From assembly GCA_014529385.2 (NCBI GenBank), contig CM043960.1, forward strand, positions 74,617,910 through 74,681,909: a stretch of DNA of 64,000 nucleotides, in the 5' to 3' direction. Each line of letters opens with the position of its first letter. The first letter of the stretch is position 1. This document shows, piece after piece, positions 32,319 to 43,471 of the stretch. Source of the stretch: Adiantum capillus-veneris (taxonomy: Eukaryota; Streptophyta; Polypodiopsida; Polypodiales; Pteridaceae). Both the position numbers and the translations under genes were made by a program. The notes beneath the pieces are model-generated. The model saw nothing but the letters and a program-made list of their open reading frames with translations. It was not told the DNA's origin and did not search any database.

Positions 32319-32930
32319 TTCTATTACAGATGGTACATACTGCATGTGTGGACACCATCGAGCACTAAACCATATCACTATAAAAAACAAACTTTCCATG
32401 CCTTGGGTAGAAGATATGTTTGATAAGCTAAAAGGCTCTACCTCCTTAAAAGTAGGATTGACATTAAAAAGTGGATAAAGATATCCTAAAGACCTCGTTT
32501 CGCACAATTTTTGGTCGTTATGAACATCTAGTCATGCCTTTTGGTTTGACCAATGCACCAACCACGTTCAATTAATTAATGGAGAAAATATTTAGACCCT
32601 ATTGCAAATTCACTGGAGCTTTCTTTGATGATATCATTATCTACTCCAAATCATTGGAGCAACACAAGCAACATCTTCAAGTGATTTTTCAAGCACTAAG
32701 GGAGGACAAGTTTTTTCTCAATCAAAAGAAAAGTAAATTTTTCCTTCAAGAGATTCAATACTTAGGTCATATTATCTCTCAAGATGGTATCCGAATGGAT
32801 CTATCAAAATTGGAGGTAATAAAAGCATGGCCTAATCCAAGGAATCTACATGAGCGAAGAAGTTTTATATAGGTGCATAATATAGACACTTCATAGCAAA
32901 ATTTTCTCAAATAGAAAGACCATTACATGA
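32319..32930 (+). pseudogene. E1-family copy 2: reverse transcriptase fragment
   Basis: Begins abruptly at DGTYCMCGHHRALNHITIKN, matching E1's DGTYRMCVDYRALNHITIKN, so the element is 5'-truncated inside RT. It continues [13 protein letters not shown]-stop-LMEKIFRPYCKF, the catalytic FFDDIIIYSK (intact, single palm) and ISQDGIRMDLSKLEVIKAWP. Stops at 32575 and 32874. Opposite orientation to E1 and without E1's palm duplication. Confidence 0.8.
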
Positions 32931-33440
32931 CTTAACAAAGAAGAACGTTAAGTATTCATGGACTGCTAAGGAACAATATGATTTTGACAAGTTCAAAGAG
33001 AAGCCTACCTCCCAACCAGTCCTCATGCTTCCGAATCTCTAAAAGCCATTTAAGGTCCAATGTGATGCTTGTGGTGACTGCCTTGGAGCAGTCTTACTTC
33101 AAGAAGGGAATGCCATAGCATATGAGAGCTGAAGGTTCAATATGGATGAACGGGTCTTGGGCATTAATGAGAAAGAGCTTTTAGCTATTCTACATACCCT
33201 AGACACATGGAAGCACTATCTATTGGGGACTCCATTTATTCTACAAAATCAACCACCAAAGTCTCAAGTACTTCATGGTGCAAACCAAGCTTCTGACAAA
33301 CAAATGAGGTGGGCAAATTTTCTTTTGCAATTTAATTTTCATATTGATCACATTGCTGGTAATCACAATCAAGTGGCTGATGCACTTTCACGACGACAAA
33401 ACGTTAATGCAGTGTCTACAACAACTCTCAATGATCTATC
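32931..33440 (+). pseudogene. E1-family copy 2: RNase H
   Basis: Shows VQCDACGDCLGAVLLQEGNA (Asp), DERVLGINEKELLAILHTLD (Glu), LQNQPPKSQVLHG where E1 has a DHQSLK motif (so that Asp is lost), and HIDHIAGNHNQVADALSRR at the end. Stops lie at 33042 and 33132. Confidence 0.75.
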
Positions 33441-34890
33441 TTCTATGATAGATGAGTATGCTACTGACCATAACTTTAGAGACATAATGTCAACCCTTGC
33501 TTTGGGGAAGAAAAATGAACCATTCACCTTGAAGGGTGTTTATCTTTTCCACAACAATAAGCTATGTGTTACCCACTCCCTTTGTGAGAAATTTATGTAT
33601 GAATTTCATGCTCCTCCCTATGCGGGGCATAGAGGCATTCAATCTACTCTCCGAAGAGTAGAGACATATTTCTATTGGCTTAACATGAGAGTAGACATAC
33701 AAGAGTATGTTTCAAAATGTGTGGTATGCCAAGAAACCAAGCATGATAGAGGGAAGCAACTTGGATTACTCCAGCCGTTGCCTATCCCAAATATACCATG
33801 AGAGAGTATATCCATGGATTACCAAAGTCTATCCATGGGAATACGAGAATATGGACAATAGTCGATAGGTTTAGCAAGCAAGCACGCTTTATTCCTGTCA
33901 AAAATACTATAAGGCACACCAAATGGAAACTCTCTTCATATCATATATTTTCAAACACCATGGATTGCCAACATCCATCATGTCAGATAGAGATCCTAGA
34001 ATGACCAGTGATTTTTGGAAAGGCCTTGGACAATAGTTGACAGGTTTAGCAAGCAAGCACACTTTATTCCGGTTAAAAAGACTATTAAGGCACACCAAAT
34101 GGCAACTCTCTTCATATCACAAATTTTCAAATACCATGGATTGCCAACATCCATCGTGTCAGATAGAGATCCTAGAATGACAGTAATTTTTGGAAAGGTC
34201 TCTATGAAAATCTAGGAGCAAGATTGAATTTATCTTCGGTCTATCACCATGGTCAAAGTGAGATAGCCAATATTATGACAGTTGATCTACTAAAGACTTA
34301 TGTTACCAAAGTAGATCAACACTCACAATGGAAAAAGTGCTTACCTCTTGTAGAGTATGCGTACAATAATACAGTCCATAATTCTACAGAAAAAGAACCT
34401 TTGGAAATCATTCAACGAAGACCTAAAAGTCCCTTTCTACTTAAAGTACATGGGAAGATCTTCGTTGCCGATGAGTATAGCCGTGACCTACAAGAATTTT
34501 TCCAAAAGATTAAGAAGGCTACATCCATCCCTCAACAAAGGAAAAAGGCTGCTGACAAGCATGAAAGGGCCTTAACATTTAAAGAAAATGATTGGGTCTT
34601 ACTTAAGTTTCCCAAGGCTTGATTGAGGCAAATGACGGGCAAAAATCCTACGTTCCATCAAAAGTATTATGTTAGATTAGCAAAAAAATACTATGGTTCT
34701 TTTCAAATCTTGAAGCCAATTAATGAGATGGCTTGTCAACTCAAGTTTTCCCAATAATTGGGTCATACACAAGCCTACTTAAGCCCTACAAAGTAGAGCC
34801 ACCAAGTGAATCAATTATTGAAGACCCTCCCAAAATTGAAGACCAAGAAGAGGTGCTATAACCTAAAGCTATCCTTTGGCATGAAGAAAA
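33441..34890 (+). pseudogene. E1-family copy 2: integrase
   Basis: The zinc finger is complete here: FHAPPYAGHRG, YFYWLNMRVDIQEYV, CVVCQETK. The core is broken by a 175-bp tandem duplication (from 33861 and from 34036; IVDRFSKQA...PSIVSDRDPRM occurs twice) and by stops. The Glu region is DGQ-like (YHHGQSEIANIM). Then DWVLLKFPKA, a stop, YYGSFQILKPINE and IEDPPKIEDQEE as the tail. Unlike E1 it has no 318-bp array, so the array arose after the two copies separated. Confidence 0.75.
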
Positions 34891-35383
34891 ATTACTATGA
34901 CATGGTAAGAGTATCCGATGGTATCTTAATAAATTCAAAAATTATTCTTTTGAAGATGCTAGATGGATGCAAGGAATACAGCTTAAGGATAGTATGAACA
35001 TTGTCAATGTTTACAATGCTACATTAGAGTAAGCAAATATACAAATTTCTTCTGAATGACCAATGTTTTTGTCTTATCAGACTAGTTCTCTTTTTATTGT
35101 GCACAAATTTAAGTAGTATTCATGCTTAGTATCATGTTTCTGATGACGACGTCCCTCAAACACCAAGTAGATTTTGTCACTCTACTTGGGAGAATGAAAT
35201 GGACTAAAGAGTAGATATGCTTCGGCAACTATGTCTCCCAAGCACCAAATGGATTAGTCATCCATCTTGGAAAGATGTTGTAGGGTAAAAAGGGATCCTT
35301 TATCCGCTAAGCAAGATTCATTAATAACTAAGGCTTTACCTCTTCTACCTCATAGTCTAGGATGACTATGATTTTAAGAGAGG

Positions 35384-35900
35384 TGTAATGTCATAAAATC
35401 TATTATCTACCCAACCCAAATGATTTTCTCATATTAAACTGATCATTTAGTGTGGGAGAATAAATGAGAACAAGGGTTAGAATATAGACATGTGCTTACA
35501 GATCTATCTCAACACGGGGCCAATGGTAAAGGGGTCCAAATGAGAGATGGCCTGTCAAAGAGAAAGGCTAAACAATGGAGCTTAAAAGACCTTAAGGTTT
35601 TCTTCATTAAAGACCTCCAAAGGTTAGTGTTAAAAGTCCTTTGAACTTAGGTAATCTAGGGGTGAGCTTGAGGTGGGAACCCATCTTGGTGCTTCTCATG
35701 CTTGCTGACTAAGGTTCTTGAGGTTTTTGTCGTGCTTGATGACCAAGGTGCTTGAGGTGCTTGTCGTGCTTGCTGAATAAGATGCTTGAGGTTCTTGTCG
35801 TGCTTTCCAACTAGGGATCTTGAGGTGCTTGTGGGAACACTATCCAAGCATGAGGTGCTTTCTCATGCTTGTTGACTAAGGTCCTTGAGGGTAAGGTATT
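35384..35900 (+). repeat. E1-family copy 2: 3' LTR (end not found)
   Basis: After ATTTTAAGAGAGG it begins TGTAATGTCATAAAATC, homologous to the start of the E1 3' LTR. Beyond ~35650 the two diverge and the other end cannot be set. A minisatellite lies within. Confidence 0.6.
35701..35891 (+). repeat. 34-bp minisatellite
   Basis: Units start at 35701, 35735, 35769 and 35803, with a degenerate one near 35868. The consensus is roughly CTTGCTGACTAAGGTGCTTG followed by AGGTGCTTGTCGTG. Confidence 0.85.
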
Positions 35901-36607
35901 AAAAAATTCAAGTCTAATCCCTACTCAAGAGGGGGCAAGCCGTAAATGATCCAAGTCAATAGGTAAATTTGCACTTAGAGGAGAGTCATTTCTAAAGTTC
36001 TATAAACAAAGATATGCAAAGTGGATAGATATTCCAAACAACTTCTTGAACACTTTAAAATTCACTGCAAAATCTCAATGCACAAAACCTTACAACTCTA
36101 CTAAAGAAGACCTGATCGTCGATAACATTGTCATTCCAAGAATAATTATTGCAACAACAAGAGGATGATAATTGGACTTTTGTGAACGATCCATTTTTAG
36201 GTAGTATTGTAACCTAGGGAAGTGCAAGAGGCCATCGTGTCATTATCATGGACATGCGTCTCTTGTGGTAAGTAAATCTTCAAGGTCAAAAATTTATCTT
36301 GTGCCCAACTATATAATTCAACTCATCGTCTAGGTATGTCCACTCCCAAACCTTCCCATGAAGGCACAGACGTATATAGAAGACTTCTTCCATTGATGTT
36401 ACTATTGAGTATGGTGCATGTGTATCAATCGGCAGCTAGACTTTAACAAATTGAGTAACTTCTCTTGCATTGTAGCAAGAGATGCCTTCTAAGAACTCTT
36501 TCTCCATATTTTGATGAAAGAGCATGATATCTATAAGTGAAAATTGCCAACTAAGCACAAAATTGTAATCTATTGGAGGCATGTGAACAATTGTAATAAC
36601 AATGGAA

Positions 36608-36609
<2 letters not shown>
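35901..36609. other. No recognisable feature
   Basis: Unique-looking AT-rich sequence. No ORF, LTR end or repeat could be supported. Confidence 0.4.

Positions 36610-36641
<32 letters not shown>
36610..36641. repeat. (GT)16 microsatellite
   Basis: An uninterrupted GT run. Confidence 0.95.
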
Positions 36642-36642
<1 letters not shown>

Positions 36643-36823
36643 AGTAAAAGGTAAAGGCAAAGGCCTTGATTCAGGGTACTGTCATCTATTTAGGAAAGAA
36701 TTTGGGCCACTATTTTTTCTTTTGAGATAAACTGTCCCCTTTTGAATATGAACCCACCCTTTACAACTCTAGTAGTATTTCTCATACCCCCAACTACGAT
36801 AGATTGGTTAATATAACAATACA

Positions 36824-36868
36824 TCTCTCTCTCGCTCTCTCTCTCTCTATCCATATATATATATATAT
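36824..36868. repeat. (CT)n and (AT)n microsatellites
   Basis: A CT run with one interruption (36824-36848), then an AT run (36853-36868). Confidence 0.9.
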
Positions 36869-36912
36869 CTACACTAGACAAATAGAGGGAAGCAAGCAAA
36901 AAAGTTCAAAAG

Positions 36913-37305
36913 ATGACGCATAAAAGCAAGTTCTTGAGCACCGGATGGATGCAAGACATAAAGAAGTGGTTTGGGAGATGGAATGCATTACACTTGCTAC
37001 ACCATGCCTCAATTGACTCGCAAGTGAATGAAGATTTTCTACAATGCCAATGTATTAGATCTTGGGAGGAAGTGGGTCACGCTTCATACATTACGTCACG
37101 CATATTGCCCCCAACTACAAAACCATGTTCTTCGCTAAAAGGGGAAACCGTACTCACACTTACATGCTTGAGCCTATCCCCTTGTCAACAATACGCACTA
37201 TTGCAGCCATTCAGTAATCACATATACGATTTGTGGGTCCGGGTTGTCAACCACATCTCTAAAAATTCTCAGTACATATGGCAAAAAACACTTTTCACAT
37301 ATTGA
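36913..37305 (+). CDS. Hypothetical ORF, 130 codons
   Basis: Opens with a proper ATG and reads MTHKSKFLSTGWMQDIKKWF. It has some Cys and Trp but no motif, signal or repeat I recognise. It is not part of any retroelement seen here. The antisense strand is also partly open (37198-37410). Without splice evidence or homologs it is as likely to be chance as a gene. Confidence 0.2.
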   Translation: MTHKSKFLSTGWMQDIKKWFGRWNALHLLHHASIDSQVNEDFLQCQCIRSWEEVGHASYITSRILPPTTKPCSSLKGETVLTLTCLSLSPCQQYALLQPFSNHIYDLWVRVVNHISKNSQYIWQKTLFTY

Positions 37306-37846
37306 GGTCGGAGTGGGATCGGGTGTTCTACGTTTTACTAGGATTCCCAAACGGAACGAGCATGCTTGATTGATGAACAAAAGAGGGCTAGCAACAAAAG
37401 CACCTATCAATGATAGTGAAAATACAGCTGGTACAAGGATTCTTTAGTTGCTACCAACCTTTTGTGTTATTTTTTCTGAATGTATATTCCACGGTTTTGT
37501 GAATCAATGTTTCATTGATGATTTCTCGGTAAGACATTAGCCTAGGCTAGAAACCATAAGCCGGACCGTCCAATGTCAAGGCAAGATCACATTGGTACGG
37601 TCCCTGTTAGCCCAGTGGAAGGATGAGGTGCATCCACTCAGATAGCAATATTGGCAACTGTGAAGTCACCGGATGAATTGCCATCACAAAATCTATTGAA
37701 GTAGAGCATATAACGTTAAGGGCTTGAGGTAGAGCACTCAATTGGATTTTTTTAAAAGTGAACCCACTATGGCTTACCACACATCCCTCTTTCACCAGTT
37801 TGTAGCAGCATTAGGGAAATTGGGAGTTCATTTGGATGGCCTTATT

Positions 37847-37849
<3 letters not shown>
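37306..37849. other. No recognisable feature
   Basis: Nothing supported. A TAGCCCAGTGGAAGGATGAGG stretch near 37610 has a faint tRNA A-box look, but no B-box follows at tRNA distance. Confidence 0.35.

Positions 37850-37893
<44 letters not shown>
37850..37893. repeat. (GA)22 microsatellite
   Basis: An uninterrupted GA run. Confidence 0.95.
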
Positions 37894-37896
<3 letters not shown>

Positions 37897-38341
37897 AGGC
37901 GCATCCAATGGACAGGAAGCCAATGTAACGTAGAAATAGGAAGAAATATATCAAAAAATACAAAAGAAAGGGAAGAAACATGAGGTAAAACCTTGTTTTT
38001 ACGGCATTAAAGGTATCTATATGTGGGCCCAGGGTTTGAATGTAGTTATGGTATTGAAATATAGCTACAATAATGTATCATACTCCCGCCACCAAAAGTT
38101 CTTGCTTATTAACCAAGCGTTCAAAATTGAGTTTCCCTCCATTGGAACCAAGTTCACACTTTCTTCTACCACTCAGAAAGATCCATGATTTCTTCTTCTT
38201 CTTCTTCCCACCCTAATAGCTCTAGGGATTGTTGTGCTCTCTCCCCAGCCAGCCTTGCCATTAGTCTCCCAAGGAGTCCAATTAGCACCCTAAGCTCTAT
38301 CACTATCTCAAACTCCATCAATTTTAAATAGTCAATGGCAA

Positions 38342-38897
38342 CAACAGACAATATACAAAGGTTTTTGGGTTCTTATACAACCAAGACCGAGGAAAAGATC
38401 CTCAACAACAAATCTATTTCATTCAGCATGGAAAGCACGAGTGCTAGACTTCAAAGTGGAGGTGGGCAAGAAAATTGCTAAGGAGGTTTTGGTACAACAT
38501 GTCTATAGTCACTCCGATGTGATTGATAATGGTAGAGATGTCTCATTGACTTATCATCCTCAATGCAACTGTAAGTATGTTCATAGCCTTCCATCTCTAT
38601 TCTTTCTTTCAGACCTTGCTGTTCTCTTAATTTCTTTTTTCTTTTTGAAGGGGTAGAACGATATTAACAGAGGTAGATCAAGTTCTCATAAGTTCTTCAT
38701 TCATTTTAGTAGCTAAACTAGGCGGTGTTGAAATTGCAGATGTCTATCCTTCATCACACAAGGAATGGGAGCCAATGCAATGTATTATAGGTCTCATATC
38801 TATAATCAAGGCTGACATTGGTGTTTTACAATGTGATGGAACAACTAGCAAGAGTCCTGCAGATGAGGGAATTTTCTTGTACGAGCATTTCTACTAG
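38342..38897 (+). CDS. Possible spliced host gene fragment, unknown product
   Basis: A frame open from before 38342 reads YKGFWVLIQPRPRKRSS, VEVGKKIAKEVLVQHVYSHS and DVSLTYHPQCN, then meets a consensus donor (GTAAGTATG) at 38571. An acceptor ATTGCAG ends at 38739. Joining the two keeps the frame: NYVYPSSHKEWEPMQCIIG, IKADIGVLQCDGTTSKSPAD, ending TAG at 38897. The intron would be 169 bp. The second exon looks like real protein with good codon texture and is also open without splicing from upstream. No start codon in this frame was found and I do not recognise the family. The next ORFs (38925-39606) may be further exons. Confidence 0.35.
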
Positions 38898-39141
38898 CTC
38901 AACCAAAAAAACCAAAAAGGTACTTTGCTTAAACTACCTCTCCCTACCAATTGGAGCTGTATTGACTGGCTAGTCTTGGTTACCAGAGTGTGTGAAGCTC
39001 TCAAAATAAAGCTGTTTAGAGATGTGCATAGGTCCCTACAAAATTCAATGCCCACTAAATTGGTAAAGATTGCTAATTTTTGTCCTAAAAGTTTATTTGT
39101 AGAAACTATTTCACACTTGCCACATACATGTTGCAAAGACA

Positions 39142-39606
39142 ATGCTATTATGTAAATCTCTAGATGCTTGCTTCTATGACAAGCTTCTTGAGAGAGGGTG
39201 GTATGTTAAAGAGGTGGATGGAATACATTGTGAAGTTTCACTGGACACTTTGGTGGCCAAGTACATGATCGGCACACAGTCCCTTCTCATCTCCTTCTGG
39301 TACCAACACTCTCAAATTGTTGCAGGCTACTCTAAGTTTATTCCTATTGGTGAAGAATCGGTAGGCTTGGAGAACAACGGTGTCATAGATGTGGAGTTAT
39401 TTGACCAAAATCTCAACCTTGTGACAATTGTCACAATAAGAGAGCATTGCAACCTTATGCAACTTGGCACGACATCGTGGACGAGAATGTGGAGAACAAG
39501 CCCTTGCAATTCTATCTTAATTGGTGGATGCAAAGTAATGCAACAAAGGGAAAAAAAGATTGTCTGTAGAGAACTAACTGGCCAAGTCCAAATCGTGCCA
39601 ATGTAA
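39142..39606 (+). CDS. Hypothetical ORF, 154 codons
   Basis: Reads CFYDKLLERGWYVKEVDGIH, then AGYSKFIPIGEESVGLENNG and VIDVELFDQNLNLVTIVTIR. It is globular in look, with no transmembrane segment or repeats, and follows the spliced candidate by ~250 bp on the same strand. It could be a further exon (a shorter frame at 38925-39155 overlaps its start). Not recognised. No retroelement match in the window. Confidence 0.3.
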   Translation: MLLCKSLDACFYDKLLERGWYVKEVDGIHCEVSLDTLVAKYMIGTQSLLISFWYQHSQIVAGYSKFIPIGEESVGLENNGVIDVELFDQNLNLVTIVTIREHCNLMQLGTTSWTRMWRTSPCNSILIGGCKVMQQREKKIVCRELTGQVQIVPM

Positions 39607-39812
39607 CTAGAATGAATCTATATTCATGACTTCCATTCCAACATTTCTTGCAACCTAAATTTTTTGTTTCAATTGTGAGATGATTCCCACAATTTGGTTA
39701 TATCTTTATTTCAATTGTAAGATGAGGTCTATCTCACTACCTCTATCCCTTTGTTAGCAAGAAGTGTTTGCACTGTATATTTTAAACAACATATGAAAAG
39801 TTTGATGTATAA

Positions 39813-39860
<48 letters not shown>
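39813..39860. repeat. (TC)n(AC)n microsatellite
   Basis: TC run 39813-39838, then AC run 39839-39860. Confidence 0.95.
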
Positions 39861-39861
<1 letters not shown>

Positions 39862-39977
39862 TTTCCATGGCACCACATTGAGAAGTACAAAGAATCATAT
39901 TATTCTAGATAGCTAGCATTTGGGAGAGTACTTGTAAGTACAATTTTTGAAACAATCAATGGGCTAAAATAAAAATT

Positions 39978-40316
39978 CTAGAGATAAGGGATCAAAATGT
40001 CCTCTAGATAAAAGTCATGCTCATGACCTTCAACTGAGGGTGGGGAGAGAGTGGTTCCTAGTGGATTTAGAAAGTCTTTATGGGGTGTGTCATCTGTCAA
40101 GAATGTGTTGATATTATCATATGGGACATGGATTTGAAGAAAAGGTTTATATAATAGGAATACATTTGGTTTGGTAGGGTGGTAGTTGCCTTCAATGAAA
40201 CACACTCCTTCTGCAAATACTTTTTTTTTTGAAAGTTCGATTACTTCTATGGTGCAAACCATATTTACAAAGGGATTGAGGTGTCTTTGCTGTGTCTCTG
40301 CAGCATAGAGGACCAT
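39978..40316 (-). CDS. Hypothetical ORF, 112 codons
   Basis: Reads NPFVNMVCTIEVIELSKKKV, FAEGVCFIEGNYHPTKPNVF and LQIHVPYDNINTFLTDDTPH. It is rich in beta-strand-like alternation, with no known motif. A (T)11 tract lies in it (40220-40230). Whether it is an exon of a larger minus-strand gene with 40665-41195 cannot be settled by eye. Confidence 0.25.
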   Translation of the reverse strand: MVLYAAETQQRHLNPFVNMVCTIEVIELSKKKVFAEGVCFIEGNYHPTKPNVFLLYKPFLQIHVPYDNINTFLTDDTPHKDFLNPLGTTLSPPSVEGHEHDFYLEDILIPYL

Positions 40317-40664
40317 ATCACAACCTAGAACCTTGGAAGTAGAAATTGTATAAACTCCTTGGTCCCTGGACGTAGAATGGCTCTATGATCGCCAGGTGTG
40401 CAAGTTGACAACTTCTGTGTGGGGATCATATGGCTCTCGAAACAACAACAGTCCGTTGACATTCAAAATAATTAGTCTTTGCAAACATTTTGTAAAAAAA
40501 AAAAGTAGTTAGACAATAGGTTGACTTTCATATTCTTTTACATTGGTTATTATTGAAACAATCATGTCAATGTCTAGCAAAGGTCCATATTGGGTCTGCC
40601 TAATGTTGAGGTTGTCTCGTCTAGTGTTGACATCCTCGAGCTTCTTCTCTTGTTCTTCTATTGC

Positions 40665-41195
40665 TCAAGACTCTTGTGTCTCTAGTGTTGATGTCTCCAT
40701 TGCACCTGAATTTGCTTCTGATTTGCTATGATCTGTTTGTGTGTCAGGCATAAATGTCTCTTGATTTTCAAGCTCAACAAGTGGAGGTGTGGCAGAGGTA
40801 TGCTCTACTTGAGAATTAGAGAGTTCTTTCTCAATCCCTCCCTCTGCATAAAATTCTTCATTTTCTAACCCTCCAAGCATAGAGGGAGTTTCAACATTTA
40901 TTTCTTCGTTAGTCCCTTGATCTGTGTGATCTTTCTCTTGTGTGGGCTTTCCCTCATTTGGACTTTTCTCCTTGTCAAACTCTCCCTTTGTAGCATTTCT
41001 CTTCTCAAAAGCCCCTCCGTCCTCTTGCTCACATCCTTTCTCAACTATTCTTATGGAATTTGTTTGCTGCAGTCCATCCGCAGCCATCATTAACTCTACA
41101 ATGTGGTCATCCAATAGGTTTTGTTCTGCATCCATGCTCACGGGATGTGAAATTGCAAGCAGATGCTGGATTAGGGTGGCACAGTATTGGTGCAA
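40665..41195 (-). CDS. Hypothetical acidic ORF, 176 codons
   Basis: Begins MHQYCATLIQHLLAISHPVS and becomes strongly acidic and hydrophilic (EKGCEQEDGGAFEKRNATKG, then many Glu/Thr/Ser/Asn). It is probably disordered, with no zinc knuckle or catalytic motif. It is the longest minus-strand frame in the stretch that also holds the histone-like gene, so the two may belong to one decayed locus. Confidence 0.3.
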   Translation of the reverse strand: MHQYCATLIQHLLAISHPVSMDAEQNLLDDHIVELMMAADGLQQTNSIRIVEKGCEQEDGGAFEKRNATKGEFDKEKSPNEGKPTQEKDHTDQGTNEEINVETPSMLGGLENEEFYAEGGIEKELSNSQVEHTSATPPLVELENQETFMPDTQTDHSKSEANSGAMETSTLETQES

Positions 41196-42052
41196 ATACT
41201 TGATAGCTTACTTCTCCCTCACTACACTCTACAAGAGAAAAAACAAAAACAAAAGGAATTGAGACAAATTTGTGTCCAAACTATCACAATGTTATAGTAA
41301 TGCTGTGCAAAATGCATACCTTTGACATGAATGGCTGTAGTGTAAAAAAGCTTTGCAGTATATACTCAACATGGAGGAGGCATCTCCATCCACACAAGTT
41401 TCCATCCGTTTGTAAAGGCACCGTGATTTTATTGATTTTTGACTTGTACAACTCGAGATTTCTACATAGCCTTCCATATATGTGCAACAATATTTTTATG
41501 CATCTGCAAGCAGGAGTAGTTGGTATGAACCCAACACAATAACTGTCTCCATTGTTTATAAAAAATAAAACCAATTTCTAATTCTCAATACTCACAGTCT
41601 CAATTTTGGATGTGTTCCTCGAGTTGTGTTTAGTGTCTAGAAAGATGGTTTGTCAAGCTCAATGAAAATGAGGCTCCAGTGGGCGGCTGCTCTGATATGG
41701 AAAAATTATGGTTGTTACTTGCAACATTGGACAATGAGCAAGCTACTTCTTGAATGTGCCGATAGGGGTATTTTTCATTCTAAGAAAGGAAAATTTTGGG
41801 AATCCAATATATACATTTTTGCATGGCTTTGTGGAGGTAGCTGGGTCTTTATCAAACTACAAGACAATTAATAGCTGTTATTCTCTAGCTTCAAGGCTGA
41901 ATAAAAATATGTTCAAGATGGTGAAAGCATCTTACTTCAGGAAGATATATACAATTTATCTATGATTTGAGCATCTAGATCCCCCCATATATTGATATTT
42001 GTAGTATCTAATACAAGACTTCTTATACCATCTTCTAGGTGTATATCTACTA

Positions 42053-42298
42053 TTAATCCTTCCTCCATAGATGACAAAATTTTGTTGTTGCTAACATGAT
42101 TTTGTGTGTAACAATGTGGTAGCTGTTAGTCTCTTCTTTTATAGCATTTGCTGTCTTTTCCTTCTCTTTCAATTTATTCATCTCCTCTATACGATGATTT
42201 TTTTGCTCAGTCTTGGCCCTAGTATTCACATTGTGGGTGACTTTTACAATCTTCACCGCCTCTGGCTTTGATGGAGGAAAAAGCAAAATTTCCATCAT
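42053..42298 (-). CDS. Hypothetical Lys-rich ORF, 81 codons
   Basis: Reads MMEILLFPPSKPEAVKIVKV, then a Lys/Glu helix (EEMNKLKEKEKTANAIKEET). It lies directly downstream of the histone-like frame, separated by a few codons. It could be a C-terminal extension after a stop or chance. Confidence 0.2.
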   Translation of the reverse strand: MMEILLFPPSKPEAVKIVKVTHNVNTRAKTEQKNHRIEEMNKLKEKEKTANAIKEETNSYHIVTHKIMLATTKFCHLWRKD

Positions 42299-42306
42299 TT
42301 TATTTT

Positions 42307-42770
42307 CTATAAATTCGTTGGGCTGAGCATCTTATTATATCTCCACCTTACTCTTTTTAGAGTTTCACTGTCCTTGTCCATAATCGTTACTCTGTGTGCA
42401 TGTTCTACAACAATTGTTATGTCATTGAAATATTCAGCAAAAAATCTTATGTTGCCTCTTGTAGTACCGCTTGTAGTGCCAGTAGTGCAATAGGTTTCCA
42501 CCTCATGGTCCCAAAACATGCTTTCTCACATATTGACATGACTAGTATTTGGAATGGAAGCTTTGGTAATAGAAGCTCAATACATTTTTGAGCCTTCCTG
42601 ATTTCCTTGAACAGCCTGATGTGTCTTTGTAGCCTATTTATCCTTGGAGCTTTCAAGATTTTCATGGGCTTTCCTTGTCTCTTCTTTTTACTAGCAGATT
42701 TTCCTCCTGCTTTAGCAGCCAAACCTGATCCTTTGTCTTCCTTTATTGCAGTCACCTTTGTTCTTCCCAT
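42307..42770 (-). pseudogene. Divergent histone H3-like gene, frameshifted
   Basis: Starts MGRTKVTAIK, compared with the H3 tail MARTKQTARK, with a Lys/Gly-rich tail (GGKSASKKKRQGK). Then RLFKEIRKAQKCIELLLPKLPFQ matches the H3 alpha-N/alpha-1 region (EIRKYQKSTELLIRKLPFQ). RWKPIALLALQ matches the start of alpha-2, and after a one-base shift near 42450 AEYFNDITIVVEHAHRVTIM and DKDSETLKRVR match loop 2 and alpha-3 (HAKRVTIMPKDIQLARRIR). Total length fits H3 (~135 residues). Many core positions differ, and the RW at alpha-2 recalls centromeric H3 more than canonical H3. It is a decayed or fast-evolving H3 variant, not a working copy as read here. No intron is seen. Confidence 0.7.
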
Positions 42771-42781
42771 TTACTGTAATC

Positions 42782-42784
<3 letters not shown>

Positions 42785-42856
<72 letters not shown>
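42785..42856. repeat. (TC)36 microsatellite
   Basis: About 72 bases, ending within 15 bp of the start codon side of the H3-like gene. Confidence 0.97.
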
Positions 42857-42858
<2 letters not shown>

Positions 42859-43414
42859 CTTGAAAGTGCCATTATGGCATGCAAGGGTGATTTAGCGACT
42901 GATAAAATGATATCTGAACGCCATTGTGCACACAAGGTTCCAAGTTATGCTGCCACAACATTAAAAAAATTTCTATTACAAATAGGGACACCCACACACA
43001 CCAACTCTCTCTATCTATCTCTCTCTTCCTTTCTATACCTTGGCAGTATTTCTTCTCCGTGCTTTTATTCCCATATTTGACTCTCTATCTACAACAAAGT
43101 GTCATTATAGCGCGTGTGTAACGTTTAGATGAACGTAGAATTGTCTCCACGTGCCATTGTGCAAACTCGTCAAATTTATGAACGGTTGTCATTTTGGCTT
43201 ATGTAGGAGTCCCAATAACATACCATTTCTAGTTTAGAATTCACACACAAACACACACACAACACTACTCTCTGTCTCCCCTTTCCCTGCTCTTAATCTA
43301 GTTCCCTCTCTATGTCTCAATCTCATACCTGTAGGTAAGAGTAGAATTTGGGTTTCTCTAATGAATAGCAAGACCCTTTGTGTTGTCACCTTGTGCAAAT
43401 CTCTTCTGAGCTGT

Positions 43415-43416
<2 letters not shown>
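42857..43416. other. No recognisable feature
   Basis: Nothing beyond short pyrimidine-rich tracts (43010-43030). Confidence 0.4.

Positions 43417-43468
<52 letters not shown>
43417..43468. repeat. (TC)26 microsatellite
   Basis: An uninterrupted TC run. Confidence 0.96.

Positions 43469-43471
<3 letters not shown>

Noticed and set aside
42447-42770. Functional canonical histone H3
   Set aside because: Too many changes in the fold and a frameshift before alpha-3.
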